Shown here piece by piece: positions 33,954 through 45,023 of a DNA stretch of 64,000 nt. The position numbers and the translations under genes are program-made. The stretch covers positions 27,524 to 91,523 of the forward strand of contig JBBHKE010000402.1 in NCBI GenBank assembly GCA_037447655.1, in the 5' to 3' direction. The DNA is from Zygnema cylindricum (Eukaryota > Streptophyta > Zygnematophyceae > Zygnematales > Zygnemataceae). Below the pieces are notes generated by a model, which made no database searches, had not been told where the DNA came from, and saw nothing but the letters and a program-made list of their open reading frames with translations. Position 1 is the first letter of the stretch, and each line of letters starts with the position of its first letter.

Positions 33954-34664
33954 TCAAGCAAAAAATCCTACAAATAACGCGAAAACACCAATCTTGGCAT
34001 GCTCATTTATAGTCACATAATCTGTACTTTGTGAAATCAACAACCCAATAGAAGTTGTCTTGACAATCAAGAGAATGCATGGAGAGATGTCAATATCTAA
34101 TGTGTTGATACCAACATAAGCCGGAAGTGATGTCATCGAATGAGCGATGATAGGTAATGGGTTCCGTGCCGAAATAAGTGGAAGGCAAATCTTCCGCTCA
34201 AGAAATTGATTCGGTATATAAGAGAATGTCTGGTCATGCATATCTACACCGCCACCAACCCGAAATATAACGTCTTAGCATACCATAAATTCGTAATTGC
34301 TACACTTAGAAACGAGCGCATGAGAAGACATTTCAGAAACTTTAGTTTCAGTTTGTGATTAAAACCAAAACACGAGGGGGTCCTTGGTGATTCCAAGGAC
34401 TGGCTCCGTGGTACAAACTGAAGTTAGTAAACGTGTGGTTATGGGTTGCATCTTGTTTGCCGTGAGGCCGAGCTTCAATGCAAATCTGGATCGAAAGATC
34501 ACGCATTTGGCTTCGGTGTCCATGAGCGGGAGGGAAGGGGCGACACCATTGACTGTGAATGATTGTTGGATGTTATCAAGAAAGCTGATGTGGGGATCTA
34601 ACATACTACGTTCGTCCGCCCACAAAAAGACAAAGTCCAAAACAAAGATGGCAATAGAGTCCAA
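33954..34664 (-). pseudogene. Retropepsin-like aspartic protease fragment of an unplaced retroelement
   Basis: Minus strand. The first stretch (34664-34359) contains F-T-V-N-G-V-A-P-S-L-P-L-M-D-T-E-A-K then S-R-F-A-L-K-L-G-L, which has the layout of a retroviral-type protease (hydrophobic, D-T/S-G-A, ... A-x-x-L-G-L), with D-T-G changed to D-T-E. After a shift near 34340 the frame resumes with N-Y-E-F-M-V and G-G-G-V-D-M-H, and 34241-33954 reads D-Q-T-F-S-Y-I-P-N-Q-F-L-E-R. It does not match the copia or gypsy proteases elsewhere in the window. No RT or integrase is adjacent, so the lineage is open. Confidence 0.4.
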
Positions 34665-35194
34665 TCACGCAAGCAAAAAGTTCTACAATAGAAGGTTTGC
34701 TTGGACTTTCCTTCTCAGGAGACAGTACTGAAAAGCAAACTGTCTCCTTTGGACCCAAGTGCCTTATGCATCCATTTTTTTTTTGTTGCAAGTCCAAAAG
34801 GTCAACATCATGCAACTATCCAATCAACGGAAAGAAGCTACAATTGGACTAAAATACAACTAATTAATCCGTATTGCACATGGGGGAAAAATTTAAACTT
34901 CGAACTGCGGTTAAATCCGCAGTTGAAAGTCAAAGTTGGTTCACTATTAGATGGCAAAAGCACTAAAGTGACGTGAAAACGCCAAACTTTTACCTAAGTT
35001 CAATAATGGACCCTAGGTCGGTTGAACCTAAACTTAGGTTGTATTGACACCTAAAAGCATAATCTAAACAACAATCCAAAAGGTTACGTGGAAGTCCACA
35101 ATGTACCCTCCACTACGGCAGGTGGAAACTGGTCCCAGACAACAAAACCGCCATCTTTGAGACGCAACAACTTTGTTGTTTAACCTCTGTTTAA
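34665..35194. other. Unannotated sequence
   Basis: No gene recognised. TACTGAAAAGCAAACTGTCT near 34726 closely resembles 37893-37912 at the start of the internal region of element G. Confidence 0.4.
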
Positions 35195-35268
35195 CGTGAA
35201 CTCAAGTGCGTCGCGCTCAGTATTGGGAATACGTGAACTCAAGTGCGTCGCGCTCAGTATTGGGAATA
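35195..35268. repeat. 37-bp tandem duplication
   Basis: Two identical copies, 35195-35231 and 35232-35268, containing GTGCGTCGCGCTCAGTATTG. Confidence 0.95.
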
Positions 35269-35391
35269 CAGAGAAATGGTCAAGAGTTGCGGGCCCCCGT
35301 TTCCATACACTGTTGACTGTACGAGGTGGAAAAGGGCCATAAATCTTGGAAAAGTGAAGGTGTGCCGAAACCGCACACGAGCTTGACACCC

Positions 35392-35470
35392 ATGCGGCCT
35401 CCCTTCTCTCCCCCTTATGCTGCCTCCCTTCTCTCCCCTCCCATGTGGCCTCCCTTCTCTTCCCCCCCAC
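35392..35470. repeat. Pyrimidine-rich minisatellite, three units
   Basis: Three imperfect copies of a GCCTCCCTTCTCTCCCC unit. Confidence 0.8.
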
Positions 35471-35539
35471 TATTTCTCATAGTTCGCTTCCTCCTTCAAT
35501 CGGGTGGAGGGGTACCGAAAATTCTTCTTCTCCGCAGCT

Positions 35540-36395
35540 TTTGTCAAACCGTACTGCTACTTTTTGTACTTTTTCTGTACTAGTTTCCGCACTATTTTCC
35601 TTATTATTTTTGTACCACTTTATGTGCTATTTTCCGTATTATTTCGGTTTTATTTTTGTACCAGTTTCTGTACTATTTTTTGTATTATTCTATACTAGTT
35701 TTAAAACTATTTTCCGTACTATTTCCTTACTATTTTCCGTTTTATTTGTGTACCACTTTCGGTATTATTTTCCGTATTATTTCCGTACCAATTTTTGTAC
35801 TATTTTCTGAATTATTTTTGTACCATTTTCCATACTAATTTTCGTATTGTTTTTGTACCACTTTCTGTAATATTTTCTGTATTATTTCCGTACCATTTTC
35901 CATACTATTTTCTGTATTATTTCTATATTATTTTTGTACCAGTTTCCGTCTATTTTCTATATTATTCTACACAAGTTTTTTAACTATTTTCCGTAATATT
36001 TCCTTACGAGTTTCCGTACTATTTTCCGTATTATTTTAGTACCAATTTCCATACTATTTTCGGTATTATTTCCGTATTAGTTTCAGACCAGTTTTTGTAC
36101 TTTTTTCCGTATTTTTTCTTTACCAGTTTTCGTACTATTTTCTGTGTTATTTTTGTACCAGTTTCCGTACTATTTTCCGTATTACTTCCGTACCAGTTTC
36201 CATACTATTTTTAATATTATTTCCCTACCTATTTCCGTACTATTTTCGGTATTATTCCCGTACTAATTTTGGTACTATTTTTTGTATTACATGTGTACTA
36301 GTCTTGGTACTATATACGTTATTACCTCCATACTGTTTTCTTTACTGTTTCTGTACTTCTTTGTACTACTTCCGTAATATTAACATACTATTTTT
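35540..36395. repeat. Degenerate minisatellite based on TTTCCGTACTATTTTCCGTA
   Basis: About 850 bp of short, drifting repeats of GTACTATTTTC, GTATTATTT and GTACCAGTTTC. The open frames across it (Phe, Tyr, Leu, Val-rich) come from the repeat, not a gene. Confidence 0.9.
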
Positions 36396-36429
36396 GTGAT
36401 TGGGAGTGGGCAAAGTATCCTTGCACTCC

Positions 36430-36476
36430 CCCCACGTGATACCTCAAGGACTCCATACTTATTGACTCTATTTTTA
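36430..36476. repeat. Minisatellite, left part
   Basis: ATACCTCAAGGACTCCATAC and TTGACTCTAT resemble the units at 62345-62660. The array was apparently one locus before the nested insertions. Confidence 0.6.
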
Positions 36477-36697
36477 GGGTACGTCCCCATGTAATACTAA
36501 CTTTGATAAAGTATTTTGGACTGCAATGAAGATTCTCCATACTACTTTTAAAAGCGTCTTAATGTGCGAAAAAATAAATTGGAACTTTGACATGTGACGA
36601 TTGTAGACGTAGCAACAACTTGTGACGATTGAAGGTGACTACAAAACTTTTAACAATTGGTGACGCCAACAAAAATAGTGTGAGTTGTAGACTTCTA
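36477..36697. mobile_element. PIF/Harbinger-like MITE, left part (split by element G)
   Basis: The terminal sequence GGGTACGTCCCCATGTA matches the complement of 62328-62344. TTA precedes it and TCA follows the right end, close to a 3-bp TTA duplication. The terminus resembles that of the MITE at 3906 (GGGTGCGTCTCAATGT), and both contain GTGACGATTG motifs. Joined, the two parts make about 1.06 kb. Confidence 0.6.
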
Positions 36698-37870
36698 GAT
36701 GTCAAGTTCATGAGCATTTCTCGGCACATTTCTACTCCCAAGATTTCTAGGGCCTCATTTCACCCTGTACGGACCCCAACGTACGGGGAAGGGGAGGACA
36801 ACCAGCAGAATCAGATCCTTGTATAATCACCGAGGAGCACAACGCAATTTAGTTCACCTCAAACGGAGGTCGAACGGCGGAGTTAGTCCGTTGCAACGGT
36901 GGCGGCTCCATGACATGGCACCTGTTCTATGTAGCTCTAGCGGAGGGGTACATTGTGGAAAGCCACGTAACCTTTGGGATTGTCCGATAGATTCTATTGT
37001 TAGCCGTCAGTAAGATGTTAGTTTAGGCCCAACAAACGGGCAGAGCATTTATTATGTTGGATCAAAGTTAGGCGGTTTCACGTCGATTCATGACTTTGTT
37101 GCCTATAAGTGTACCATAAGAGGATCGTTTGCTGCAAATCCAGCCATAGCCAGTCGCCAAACTTTTTGCCTTTAGTGTAGTATATACTATTTTGTCTTAT
37201 GTCAGTACGATAACAATTGCTGGCCGCTGATTGGTTTCTGGAATTGCTTTGACTCTAGCCCCTGTAGTAGGACAAACTGTGATGTATAAGGCACTTAGGG
37301 CCGAAGGGTAAAGGTTGCTTTTCAGTAGTGTCTCCTGATAAAAAAAGTAGAAATTCCAACAAATATTCATTTGGAGAACCTTTGTTTGTTCTGTGATTGT
37401 GACCCTACTGCCATCTTGGTTTGCATTTTTCTATTGTGGAAGTCATAGTTCGGTTGGGTAGTTGGCAATATCTTTCTTTGTTGGGCCATTTGGGACTTGA
37501 GGCGGTTTGATACCGACATGGTTCTTGCCGGTTGCAGGTTGCGGAAACCGAGGAGTTAAGGAGGACACTACCTGTTTTGGTGTCTTCGAGAGAGATTTCG
37601 TCTCCTCTTGTTGTCAACGTTTCTTTTGGGGGTATGTTAAGCTTGCTTGCTATTATTGTGAATCCTATGTTTGTCTATATTTTTCTAGGGCAAGGTGATA
37701 TTGTTAATTCTGAAACAGTTTATTATTCTTTTATTTTTTCGTTATTTTGCGTAGAAGTGCCTTTGTTCTCTCTTTAGTAGACCATTTTGGGCTTCGGTTG
37801 CGTTTCAGCCGAGGTTAACTACTAGAATCGTTTGGACCAGAACAGTGGGTTTTGAGGGAATCTTTGTTAT
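36698..37870 (+). repeat. 5' terminal repeat of G (block L)
   Basis: Aligns with 60082-61250, for example at GCAACGGTGGCGGCTCCATG (36893) and at 37690-37740. It lacks the roughly 230-bp block R that sits on both sides of the right-hand copy. Confidence 0.8.
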
Positions 37871-39560
37871 GCTTCTAGCGGACAAGCACCGTACTGAAAA
37901 GCACACTGTCTCCTTCGGATTAGAGGGGATAGGACCATCAAATTTTGGGATCATCAGTTCTTGAGAGGAGTTAGGGTTCTCGTTAGTGATAGTTTCGACA
38001 GTTTTGTCCGTTTGCCATCACTCAATGGGAGGGGGAGAAGTTTAGGAAAAAGGGGCTTCGGAAATTGGATATGAGGTGCAGGGTAGTCAAAATACGTTTG
38101 CAGTGGAGGAAGAGTCACAGGTGCCCAATGAATCAGTCCCCTTTACTTCACCTTTGAATATAGAGCAGTTTCTTAAGGGAATGATGCCCCTGTTGGATTC
38201 GCACGTGAAGCCGGTCCAATACAGTGTAGAATATGGAATATCCATACTCGAACCGCCTGTAAGATATAGGTACGGACCCGCCAGTTTCTACATCAAGCTG
38301 GTGGCATAGTGGTAGTGCGTTCGCAACTGAAGTGAAAGGTCCCAGGTTCGTACCCTGGCCGGCTCATTTTTCCCAAGTGTGGGACATGCCGAATCCCAGA
38401 TTTCTTGGAATTCAATAGCCCCCGGCTGTTGCAACCGAGACTCCTCCAAAACAGCCAGTGAGGCAATCCACTACTCCACCACTACCCGTCTTTTCTCCCG
38501 AGAACTTTCCTACATTGTTGGAGGCTCCCAAGGCTCGGGCAGCGGAGAAGATTGAAAAGCAGCCGCTATCTCCCAAATCATGTAGGAAGGGTTTGGCCCA
38601 TAAAGAAGTGGTGCCCGGTCACCCTCTCGAGGTAGTGCACTATAGAAGATCTAAGGCTCCAACAGCTGATATGTACATGGATCATGAGATTTTGGTAAAT
38701 CCTACCCAGCAAGGTTACAAGGAAATCTTAGCCCTTCACAACCTCTATGAGTTGAAGATTAAGAAGTAGTTGGTGCAGCGGGTAGCGAGAACCGACAGAG
38801 CCAGGATCGTACGACCCATAGGAGGTGTAGTTGAAATACTAAGTAGTTCCTCCGAGAGCGCCTCTTCGACCTTAATCCAGGAGCGACAGAAGATGCCCTC
38901 AACTTCACGCCAGCAACCCACCCAATCTTTGGACATTGCAACTAGCAGAGCGTCTAGGGGCACGGCAACCTCTAGGGACCGGTCCGGAGAAGGGACAACC
39001 CAGCGCGGGTTACCAGATGCCCAAGAGAGTGCACCAATTTGATCATCGGGAGAGTAAGGGCAGGTTTGCTCCCTGACCTAAAGAGGAGCCTTTGTTTCCT
39101 TTAACCTCAATCTTTGCGAGCTCCCTGTCTCCACCGGCACCGGCTATTCGACCTTCCGAAGGGTTGTGGCATTCAAGACCAACAGACCCGGAGGTACCGG
39201 GTTTGAGGATTACAGATCTCTCTAGTGTGGTGAGCACCACCCAGAAACTGGTTGACATTCTACGATCGCAAAGTGAGGCTATAGCGGGGGCTAGACCCGT
39301 TACAATAGACTGGGAGACACTTGAAAAATAAAAAGGAAAGAGGCACTGGAACAGGAAACTGCTTCTCACTCGAGAGGCTACACGAAGGTCAGGAGGGATT
39401 CTTAGTGGACAAGTAGCTCCTCCTCATAACACAGGTCCCTTTGCAAGAGGACAACCTCAGAGTCACGCAACTCCTTTTGCGACGCAGGCTTAAAGGACTT
39501 CATTGAGACCTAGACCGGAATCTCCTCTTCAGTAGGAAGGGGAGGAAACCACGGGGCTTA
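37871..39560 (+). pseudogene. gag N-terminal region of element G
   Basis: Plus-strand readings that are open for 60-100 codons at a time and break by frameshift: M-P-L-L-D-S-H-V-K-P-V (about 38180), P-P-L-P-V-F-S-P-E-N-F-P-T-L-L (38480), V-V-P-G-H-P-L-E-V-V-H-Y (38610) and Ser/Arg-rich text to 39042. I do not recognise a domain. Assignment to gag rests on position between the 5' repeat and the capsid and CCHC segments. A tRNA-like sequence interrupts it at 38295-38365. About 37871-38030 shows nothing coding and should hold the primer site, which I could not identify. Confidence 0.45.
38295..38365 (+). tRNA. tRNA-like sequence (pseudogene or SINE head), anticodon position CTG
   Basis: A full cloverleaf can be drawn with canonical lengths: acceptor AAGCTGG with CCGGCTC (6 of 7 pairs), D arm GCAT/GTGC with loop AGTGGTA, anticodon stem TTCGC/GTGAA, loop AACTGAA, variable AGGTC, T arm CCAGG/CCTGG with loop TTCGTAC. 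Pol III box A (TGGCATAGTGGTAG) and box B (GGTTCGTACCC) are recognisable. Position 33 is A, not the invariant U, and the acceptor has one mismatch, so a functional tRNA-Gln is doubtful. A tRNA-derived SINE or tRNA pseudogene is more likely. Confidence 0.5.
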
Positions 39561-39571
39561 AGAGAGAGGGG

Positions 39572-40096
39572 TTGGGTGTAGATTTCTTGGGTAACGTTGC
39601 AGCCGCAAGCATTGAGCATCCTACCTTTGTCTCAGTGGCAAGATCTTCCACTGTGGAGGCCGTGGTGCAACTACAACCAAACGCAAGACTCCACATTTCC
39701 CTCGGACTGTCCACTCCTCCTCCATCACCACTTGTCGCCTCCTCTCCTCCACCATCACCACTTGTAGCCACCTCTCCTTCGCCATCCTTTTCTCTTGCAA
39801 CCGCAGTTCGTTGGTCACCAAGCTTACCTCTCGTATCGTTCAAACACGACTTCCTCGCCTACTCATTGTCTCATAGACGTTATCCTTCATCAAGCTCAAG
39901 AACTCCACTTCCCGAGTCATCTAGGAAGCGAACCAGGAGTCAGACGTCTTTTTCTTCAAGGCCCTTACAGTCTCTATCTCCATCTCCACCACCGTCGATT
40001 CCACCAAGACCTTTGGACAAACCTCGCCTGTATATCCCATCAGCGGATACAGTTCTACGAGAGGATTCATACTCTCCTAGATCTAGAGGAGCATGA
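39572..40096 (+). pseudogene. Pro/Ser-rich segment of G gag
   Basis: A 174-codon open stretch beginning M-G-V-D-F-L-G-N-V-A-A-A. It is dominated by Ser, Pro and Thr with repeated P-P-P-S-P-L-V-A and basic S-S-R-K-R-T-R-S-Q. Composition and position before the capsid-like region suggest the disordered gag N-terminal part. No catalytic motif. Confidence in function is low, but the length and coherence suggest former coding use. Confidence 0.45.
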
Positions 40097-41201
40097 AATC
40101 CAACTCTTTTTACAACAAGACCATCCTCAGTAGGGGGGGTATCACAGAAGTATCACCCGCCCTTCTTAGCGGAGGAGAAGGTGGTTCGGATCTAAAGTAG
40201 ATCTTAGAGCAACTTTGCCAGCTCAATTTGTCAGCCCTACCACACCAACCTCGCCTCAATTCACCAATCTCGCAAAAGAAGAGAAATAGATGGGGGTCGT
40301 CCAGATCTTTACCTGGGAAAGTTATAAAATAGCTTTTTTCTGATTTCGAACTGTTGTGGAAATCTTTCACCCAATTCGAGATCAATAAGTACAAGGGAGG
40401 GGCAATTTTCGATGACTTCAAAATTACCATTTTCTCGATGATGGTCAACTATCGCTCCGAGGTAGCCCTAGCACACTATAAATAGCAACAACCAATCTTG
40501 ATGGCACCTAGCATCAAGATTTCTAACCTGATTCTAGATATGGCAATTTTGCAAGCAAAGGCAGACTTCGCTACAGTTGCGGCCGCCCTCATCACCCCTA
40601 CCTACACAAATGACATGAAATTACAGGAATAGGGGCAAGCTTATAGGAACCAGCTACAAGCAATTCAAGCCACCCAAGCTGCCACCAGAATGGTTGCCAA
40701 CCCCACACCCTGCACTACTCTTTTCAACATCTAGAGACTCCTCTACATCGAGAGGAATGAATTTGCTATCTAGGAAATTAGGGAATTTTGGTGTTTGAAA
40801 AGTGAGACACCACAGACCCTTTTTAACAGATTGTTCAGCTTGTGTCAATAGACAAAACTTTCAACCATCGATCTTCCGCCTATGGCCACCAAATATTTCA
40901 TCGTAGTCCGGATTTCCTTCGGGCCCACGTGGCAGACCGCACTCGACAATGGGTTTGCAAGCTAGGACATCCATGATATCAATTCGTCCGCTAAGGAAAT
41001 TTCGCTGGTCACTACAAAACTCTGCAACCAATTTGTTCATAGTGAAGCCAGGGAAAAGGCAGTCACCAGCAAAGCCATGGAAAATTTTGCAAGATTTGCA
41101 AGAGAATTCTCTTCGAACAACGATGAGACTGCAGACTTTCAAGCTTTGCCGAAGCTTAAGGGGAAGCAAGTGATTTATATCGGATCACATTCAACCATTG
41201 G
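40097..41201 (+). pseudogene. Capsid-like gag region of element G
   Basis: Readings with many stops between the Pro/Ser-rich part and the insertion point of copia J. Fragments such as F-L-R-A-H-V-A-D-R-T-R-Q-W-V near 40910 fit a gag capsid region, but the identity is inferred from position only. Sequence continues after J at 49962 towards the CCHC knuckle. Confidence 0.4.
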
Positions 41202-42224
41202 TGTTGAAAATTATTGGTTTACTATGGTATTTTCTAGGTCTAAATAATTTGTTACAACTAGGAAGAGAAAAAGGTGGACAGCTTGCCTCCACCTCCTCTC
41301 TCTACCCACCATACTTGTCGTAGTCACTGAGCGATACAGAGGGTGGCTAAGCCATGGATGTCCTAGCTTAAGCATGTAGGACTAAAGATTGACTTATGTC
41401 ACTCCGAACAAAACGTTGAGTCTGGCAGGACACGAACTTGTGACCGGCAGAGCGCGGCGTAGTCGTTAGCTCTAACCAGTATGTCGTAGAAGTCCGTTAG
41501 GGTACATAAGGTTTGATAAATATTTAAACACTATTGAGACCATGAATTTGATTAACGGAACGACAAACTAAAGAATATAGACTTAGTGTTATATATAGTG
41601 CGAAACATTTTCTCGCACGAAAAAAATGAATCAGACATTTGTTTCGACGGCCGACATTCAATGTCAGATTTAATCTAACGAGGTATATCTCTACCGAGAT
41701 CACAGAATGGTCACTTTAGCGTTTATGGACGTGGCATGAAGTGACACCACGTGGAGGGATGACATTTGGTCGCGGGAATTCCGGGGAACATAACGACGAA
41801 TTAAAAGTGGGCACGCGTCCACTCAATAGCCTTGCCGTACACAGGCCGTACAGAAAGAACATCGGCCGTAGTATCTTTCTATAACATACAATCGTTTTAT
41901 TAGTTCTTACGTCATTAGATAGAGGTTGTGAGGGGGGTTTATAACTTAGAGAATTTGGTAGATAGTGACCTCTCTCCCTTTGAGAGTTAATTAGGGTTTT
42001 ACCTAAAACTTGGTATCTTTGCCACTTTATAATTTATCAGCTAGTTGGTCGTTTACAACGATTCTCTTTGCTACAGACTCAAGGGAGTCCAGGCTGCACA
42101 AGAGTGCAGTCAAAATGTCATTTTGCCTTCCTGGACAGCAGTGGTTGTGGCTTGAAGTAGGTTAGTTAAATACTATTTATAGGCTTCATGTATTCTGTGG
42201 TCTAATGGAGGACACAGAATTGCA
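41202..42224 (+). repeat. 5' LTR of element J
   Basis: Starts TGTTGAAAATTATTGG and ends CACAGAATTGCA. It matches 48953-49961 closely. ATG 42205 near its end starts gag. Confidence 0.9.
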
Positions 42225-43330
42225 CGTTATGGGCCACCCTCTAGGGTGCCCACCTTCAATGGATTTGGGTTCATCTATTGGGAAGCCATGATGATGGGGC
42301 TTTGTGCGAAAAACGATACCGGGGTATCGTCAGTGGACAGGTGAAACGTCCAACTTCGGGAACTCCACCAGGATTTGGAGAAGTAAAGTTTCCTGCACCA
42401 ACGGCTGCCTTAGCAGAGGAGGCAGATGATGGGGCCAGCATTGTTTCCGAAAAGGGGAAAGAGAAGGAGGCACCTCTCACTCCTGTTGCTACAATACCAG
42501 GAGCAGCGACCGTGAAGACAGCAGAAAACGATACTCAAATGTGGGAGGATGTAAACATGGCTGCCAAAAACTTCATTTTGAGGCACCTCACTTAAGCTTT
42601 AGCCACCCCTCATCGTCACATTTACAAGGCCGAGGAGTTGTAGGTGAGTTTGGTGGAGATTTATAGAGCTGAACTATTTAAGAGCTCCAATTGGGTGAGC
42701 AAAAGCTAGTGAGTTACACTTACAAATGAGGAAATATGTTAGATTACTGTAAAGATCTTTCTTGTTTGTATATGGAGATGGAAAGTGTCGGGTGGACAGG
42801 TACAATGAAAATGAAAGTTAACACCCTTATCATGAAGTTACTAGATGAGTACAATAACATAGTGTTCCAAGTACAAGAAATGCTTGATAGTTCATGGAAA
42901 TGAAACATAGTGGTCACGATGATACTTCTGCACGAAAACACAATGGAGATTAGGAGAGGAGGAAAGAGCATTCAAGCTCTAGCAGTAGGAGGGGACCGAT
43001 GGGGGAAGGACCCGAGGAAACCGTAAAAAAGGGAAAGAGTTCATTCTAGAGGACCGAGGCCCCCAAAGGGTCTTTGTCATTTTTGTAAAAAGCGGGACAC
43101 TTCATCGCATATTGTGTCAAGTTGTTGGAGCTGAGGCTCCAAGAGAACCGTGGAGGGGATTCTTTCGGAGGGAAGAAAAAGGCACTTGTGGTTACAAAAA
43201 TGACAGGAGAAACCAAGGATGAGTCTTCTGAGGAGGATGGAGAGCTTTTTCTTGACGAGAGTCTGGAGGAGAAGGAGATCCCTCGGAGACAAATATGTGC
43301 CCTTGGAGCAATTCGCGAAGCTCCACAAGA
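42205..43330 (+). pseudogene. gag of element J
   Basis: Starts M-E-D-T-E-L-H-V-M-G across the LTR end and primer site, then a shift. The frame 42278-42595 reads L-C-E-K-R-Y-R-G-I-V-S-G-Q-V-K-R-P, a Glu/Lys-rich stretch and V-N-M-A-A-K-N-F-I-L-R-H-L. Past 42600 it is broken. The CCHC knuckle starts C-H-F-C-K-K near 43076 and continues one frame over as G-H-F-I-A-Y-C, so a frameshift lies inside the zinc knuckle. Gag would package RNA, but this copy cannot. Confidence 0.7.
42225..42239 (+). other. Primer binding site of element J (mutated)
   Basis: CGTTATGGGCCACCC follows LTR end CA. The family form GGTTATGGGCCCACC has lost one C and changed its first base. Confidence 0.65.
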
Positions 43331-43854
43331 AGGATGGATCATTCACTCTGGTTCATCCATGGATATGTGTCGTGATAAGGAACACTTCACTAAGCTAAGA
43401 AAGATCCCTACTGTAGAGATAGATTATGGGGATGGGAGAGTGGTTACTACAGATCTAGTGGGATCAGTAGATCTCAAAGTCTTTGAAGAGGGTAAGACTT
43501 CAATACTTACATTCTCAGATGTACTCTACATTCCTTAGCTGAGTAAAAATCTTGTCTCTACGTCTGTGTTAGATGACAAAGAGTTTGATACCTTCACTAG
43601 AAAAGGGTGTCTTTACAGCTAAGTATCGGGATGAAGTTTACTTCCCAGTAGATAAGGGTAGCCAAGGAATGTTTAGGCTTAACCTAAGTAATGAAAAGTA
43701 GAATGCTTACTATGTTGTTGTTCCTTAGTAGATTATATGGCATAAGCGGTTGGGGCATGTGCATTTTGAAAGGTTAAGGGAAATGAAAAAGCTTGGGTTA
43801 GTAGAAGGCATTCAGTTTGGGGATAATAAAATGATGGATAATTGTAGTGGTTGT
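43331..43854 (+). pseudogene. Protease and start of pre-integrase of element J
   Basis: I-P-R-R-Q-I-C-A-L-G-A-I-R-E leads into W-I-I-H-S-G-S-S-M-D-M-C-R-D-K. The catalytic Asp codon is now His (43344-43346, CAC). I-D-Y-G-D-G-R-V-V and T-F-S-D-V-L-Y-I-P follow, then TAG at 43536-43538 where D has CAG. The reading continues to I-W-H-K-R-L-G-H-V-H and D-N-C-S-G-C at 43854, where solo LTR K1 splits the codons C-A-Q-G-K. A frameshift occurs near 43590. Confidence 0.8.
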
Positions 43855-45023
43855 TGTTGATATTTGAGTATTTTCTAGGTCATAATAGAAAAAGAGCAAA
43901 GGCAGTCTGTCCCTAACTCCCTTCTCTAAGCCCCCACACTTGTTGTAGTCACGGAAGGCTAGATAGGGAGCTAGCCATGACTGCCTAAGCTCACTAGAGA
44001 AGACAGGGGGTGGATTAGGTAGATTTACCAAAAGTTAATTGACAGACACACGAATTGATCCTAGTACCTGCCTCCGTCAATTTGCATTAGCCGTTAGCTC
44101 TAACCGTTAAGTGTAGGACCAATATTACGATGCATTGGGTTTGATAAATATATAAATCGTCACATGTAGATTAATTCGTTTAACGACAAATAGATACATA
44201 GTGCATAAATACAGTTTGATTTAGTACGAAGTACGGTATGGGGACACAACGGATACCGCGCATTTGTTTCGATAGCGAAACAAATACCGCGCGTCCAATT
44301 TCAGCGGCTAGGATTATAGCCAGTTTTGATCGGATGGCCGCAATAGGCACCGCAATCATGGAATATGTACTTTTGGCGTTTTACGGTCTTTGCCACGTCA
44401 AATGACACGTGGCGTGATAACATTGGATTACGGGAATTCCGAAGATTATAGGAACTAATCCTGATTTGACACGTGTCGACATTTTGGCCATGTCATACAA
44501 TGGCCGTACAGAAAGTACACCGGCACCTGTACTTTTATGTACGACATAGTAATTTGATTGCTGCCGTACTTCAGTATATAGAGTTTTAGAGGAGGAATAT
44601 GACTTAAAAATTTTAAGTAGGTAGCTGCCTCTCCTAGAGAGCACCTTGTATAAATGGTTAACTTTCGCCAGCCATAACTATCAATTTACTTGACCATTTT
44701 CAGTGATTTTTTTTGCTCCGGACTCATGGGAGTCCATGCTACACATGGATGTAGTCGGTCAGAGTTTTTACCTGCCAAAGTGGCTGCATTTATAAGGGAA
44801 ATTCAAAGTGGGTAATGTATCTAAAACTCATATTCTAACTTTGCATTCTGTGGTGGAACTGAGCACACATAAAGTCTTATTTCATAGGGGTGAAACTATA
44901 ATGGGTCTCTGATTGTCAAGGGGTCATTCATTTGGGTTTATATCAACTTGGAGTTGGCACTATCTAGATTAGCTTCTTTTGGATCTGCTTACTCTAAGGG
45001 CCAAAGGAGGTCTCGAAGTTTCA
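43855..45023 (+). repeat. Solo LTR K1 inside element J
   Basis: Starts TGTTGATATTTGAGTATTTT and ends GAAGTTTCA. Flanks GTTGT (43850-43854) and TTTGT (45024-45028) are a 5-bp duplication with one change. J resumes exactly in the C-A-Q-G-K codons. No internal element sequence, hence a solo LTR. Confidence 0.8.
44389..44410 (+). promoter_or_regulatory. Paired ACGT boxes in LTR K1
   Basis: GCCACGTCA, a 4-bp spacer, then GACACGTGGC. The same arrangement occurs in K2 and a related one in J. ACGT cores are bZIP targets in plants; use here is inferred. Confidence 0.35.

Noticed and set aside
35326-35983. Phe/Tyr/Leu-rich frames that look like membrane proteins
   Set aside because: Produced by the TACTATTTTCCGTA-type minisatellite; hydrophobicity follows from the unit.
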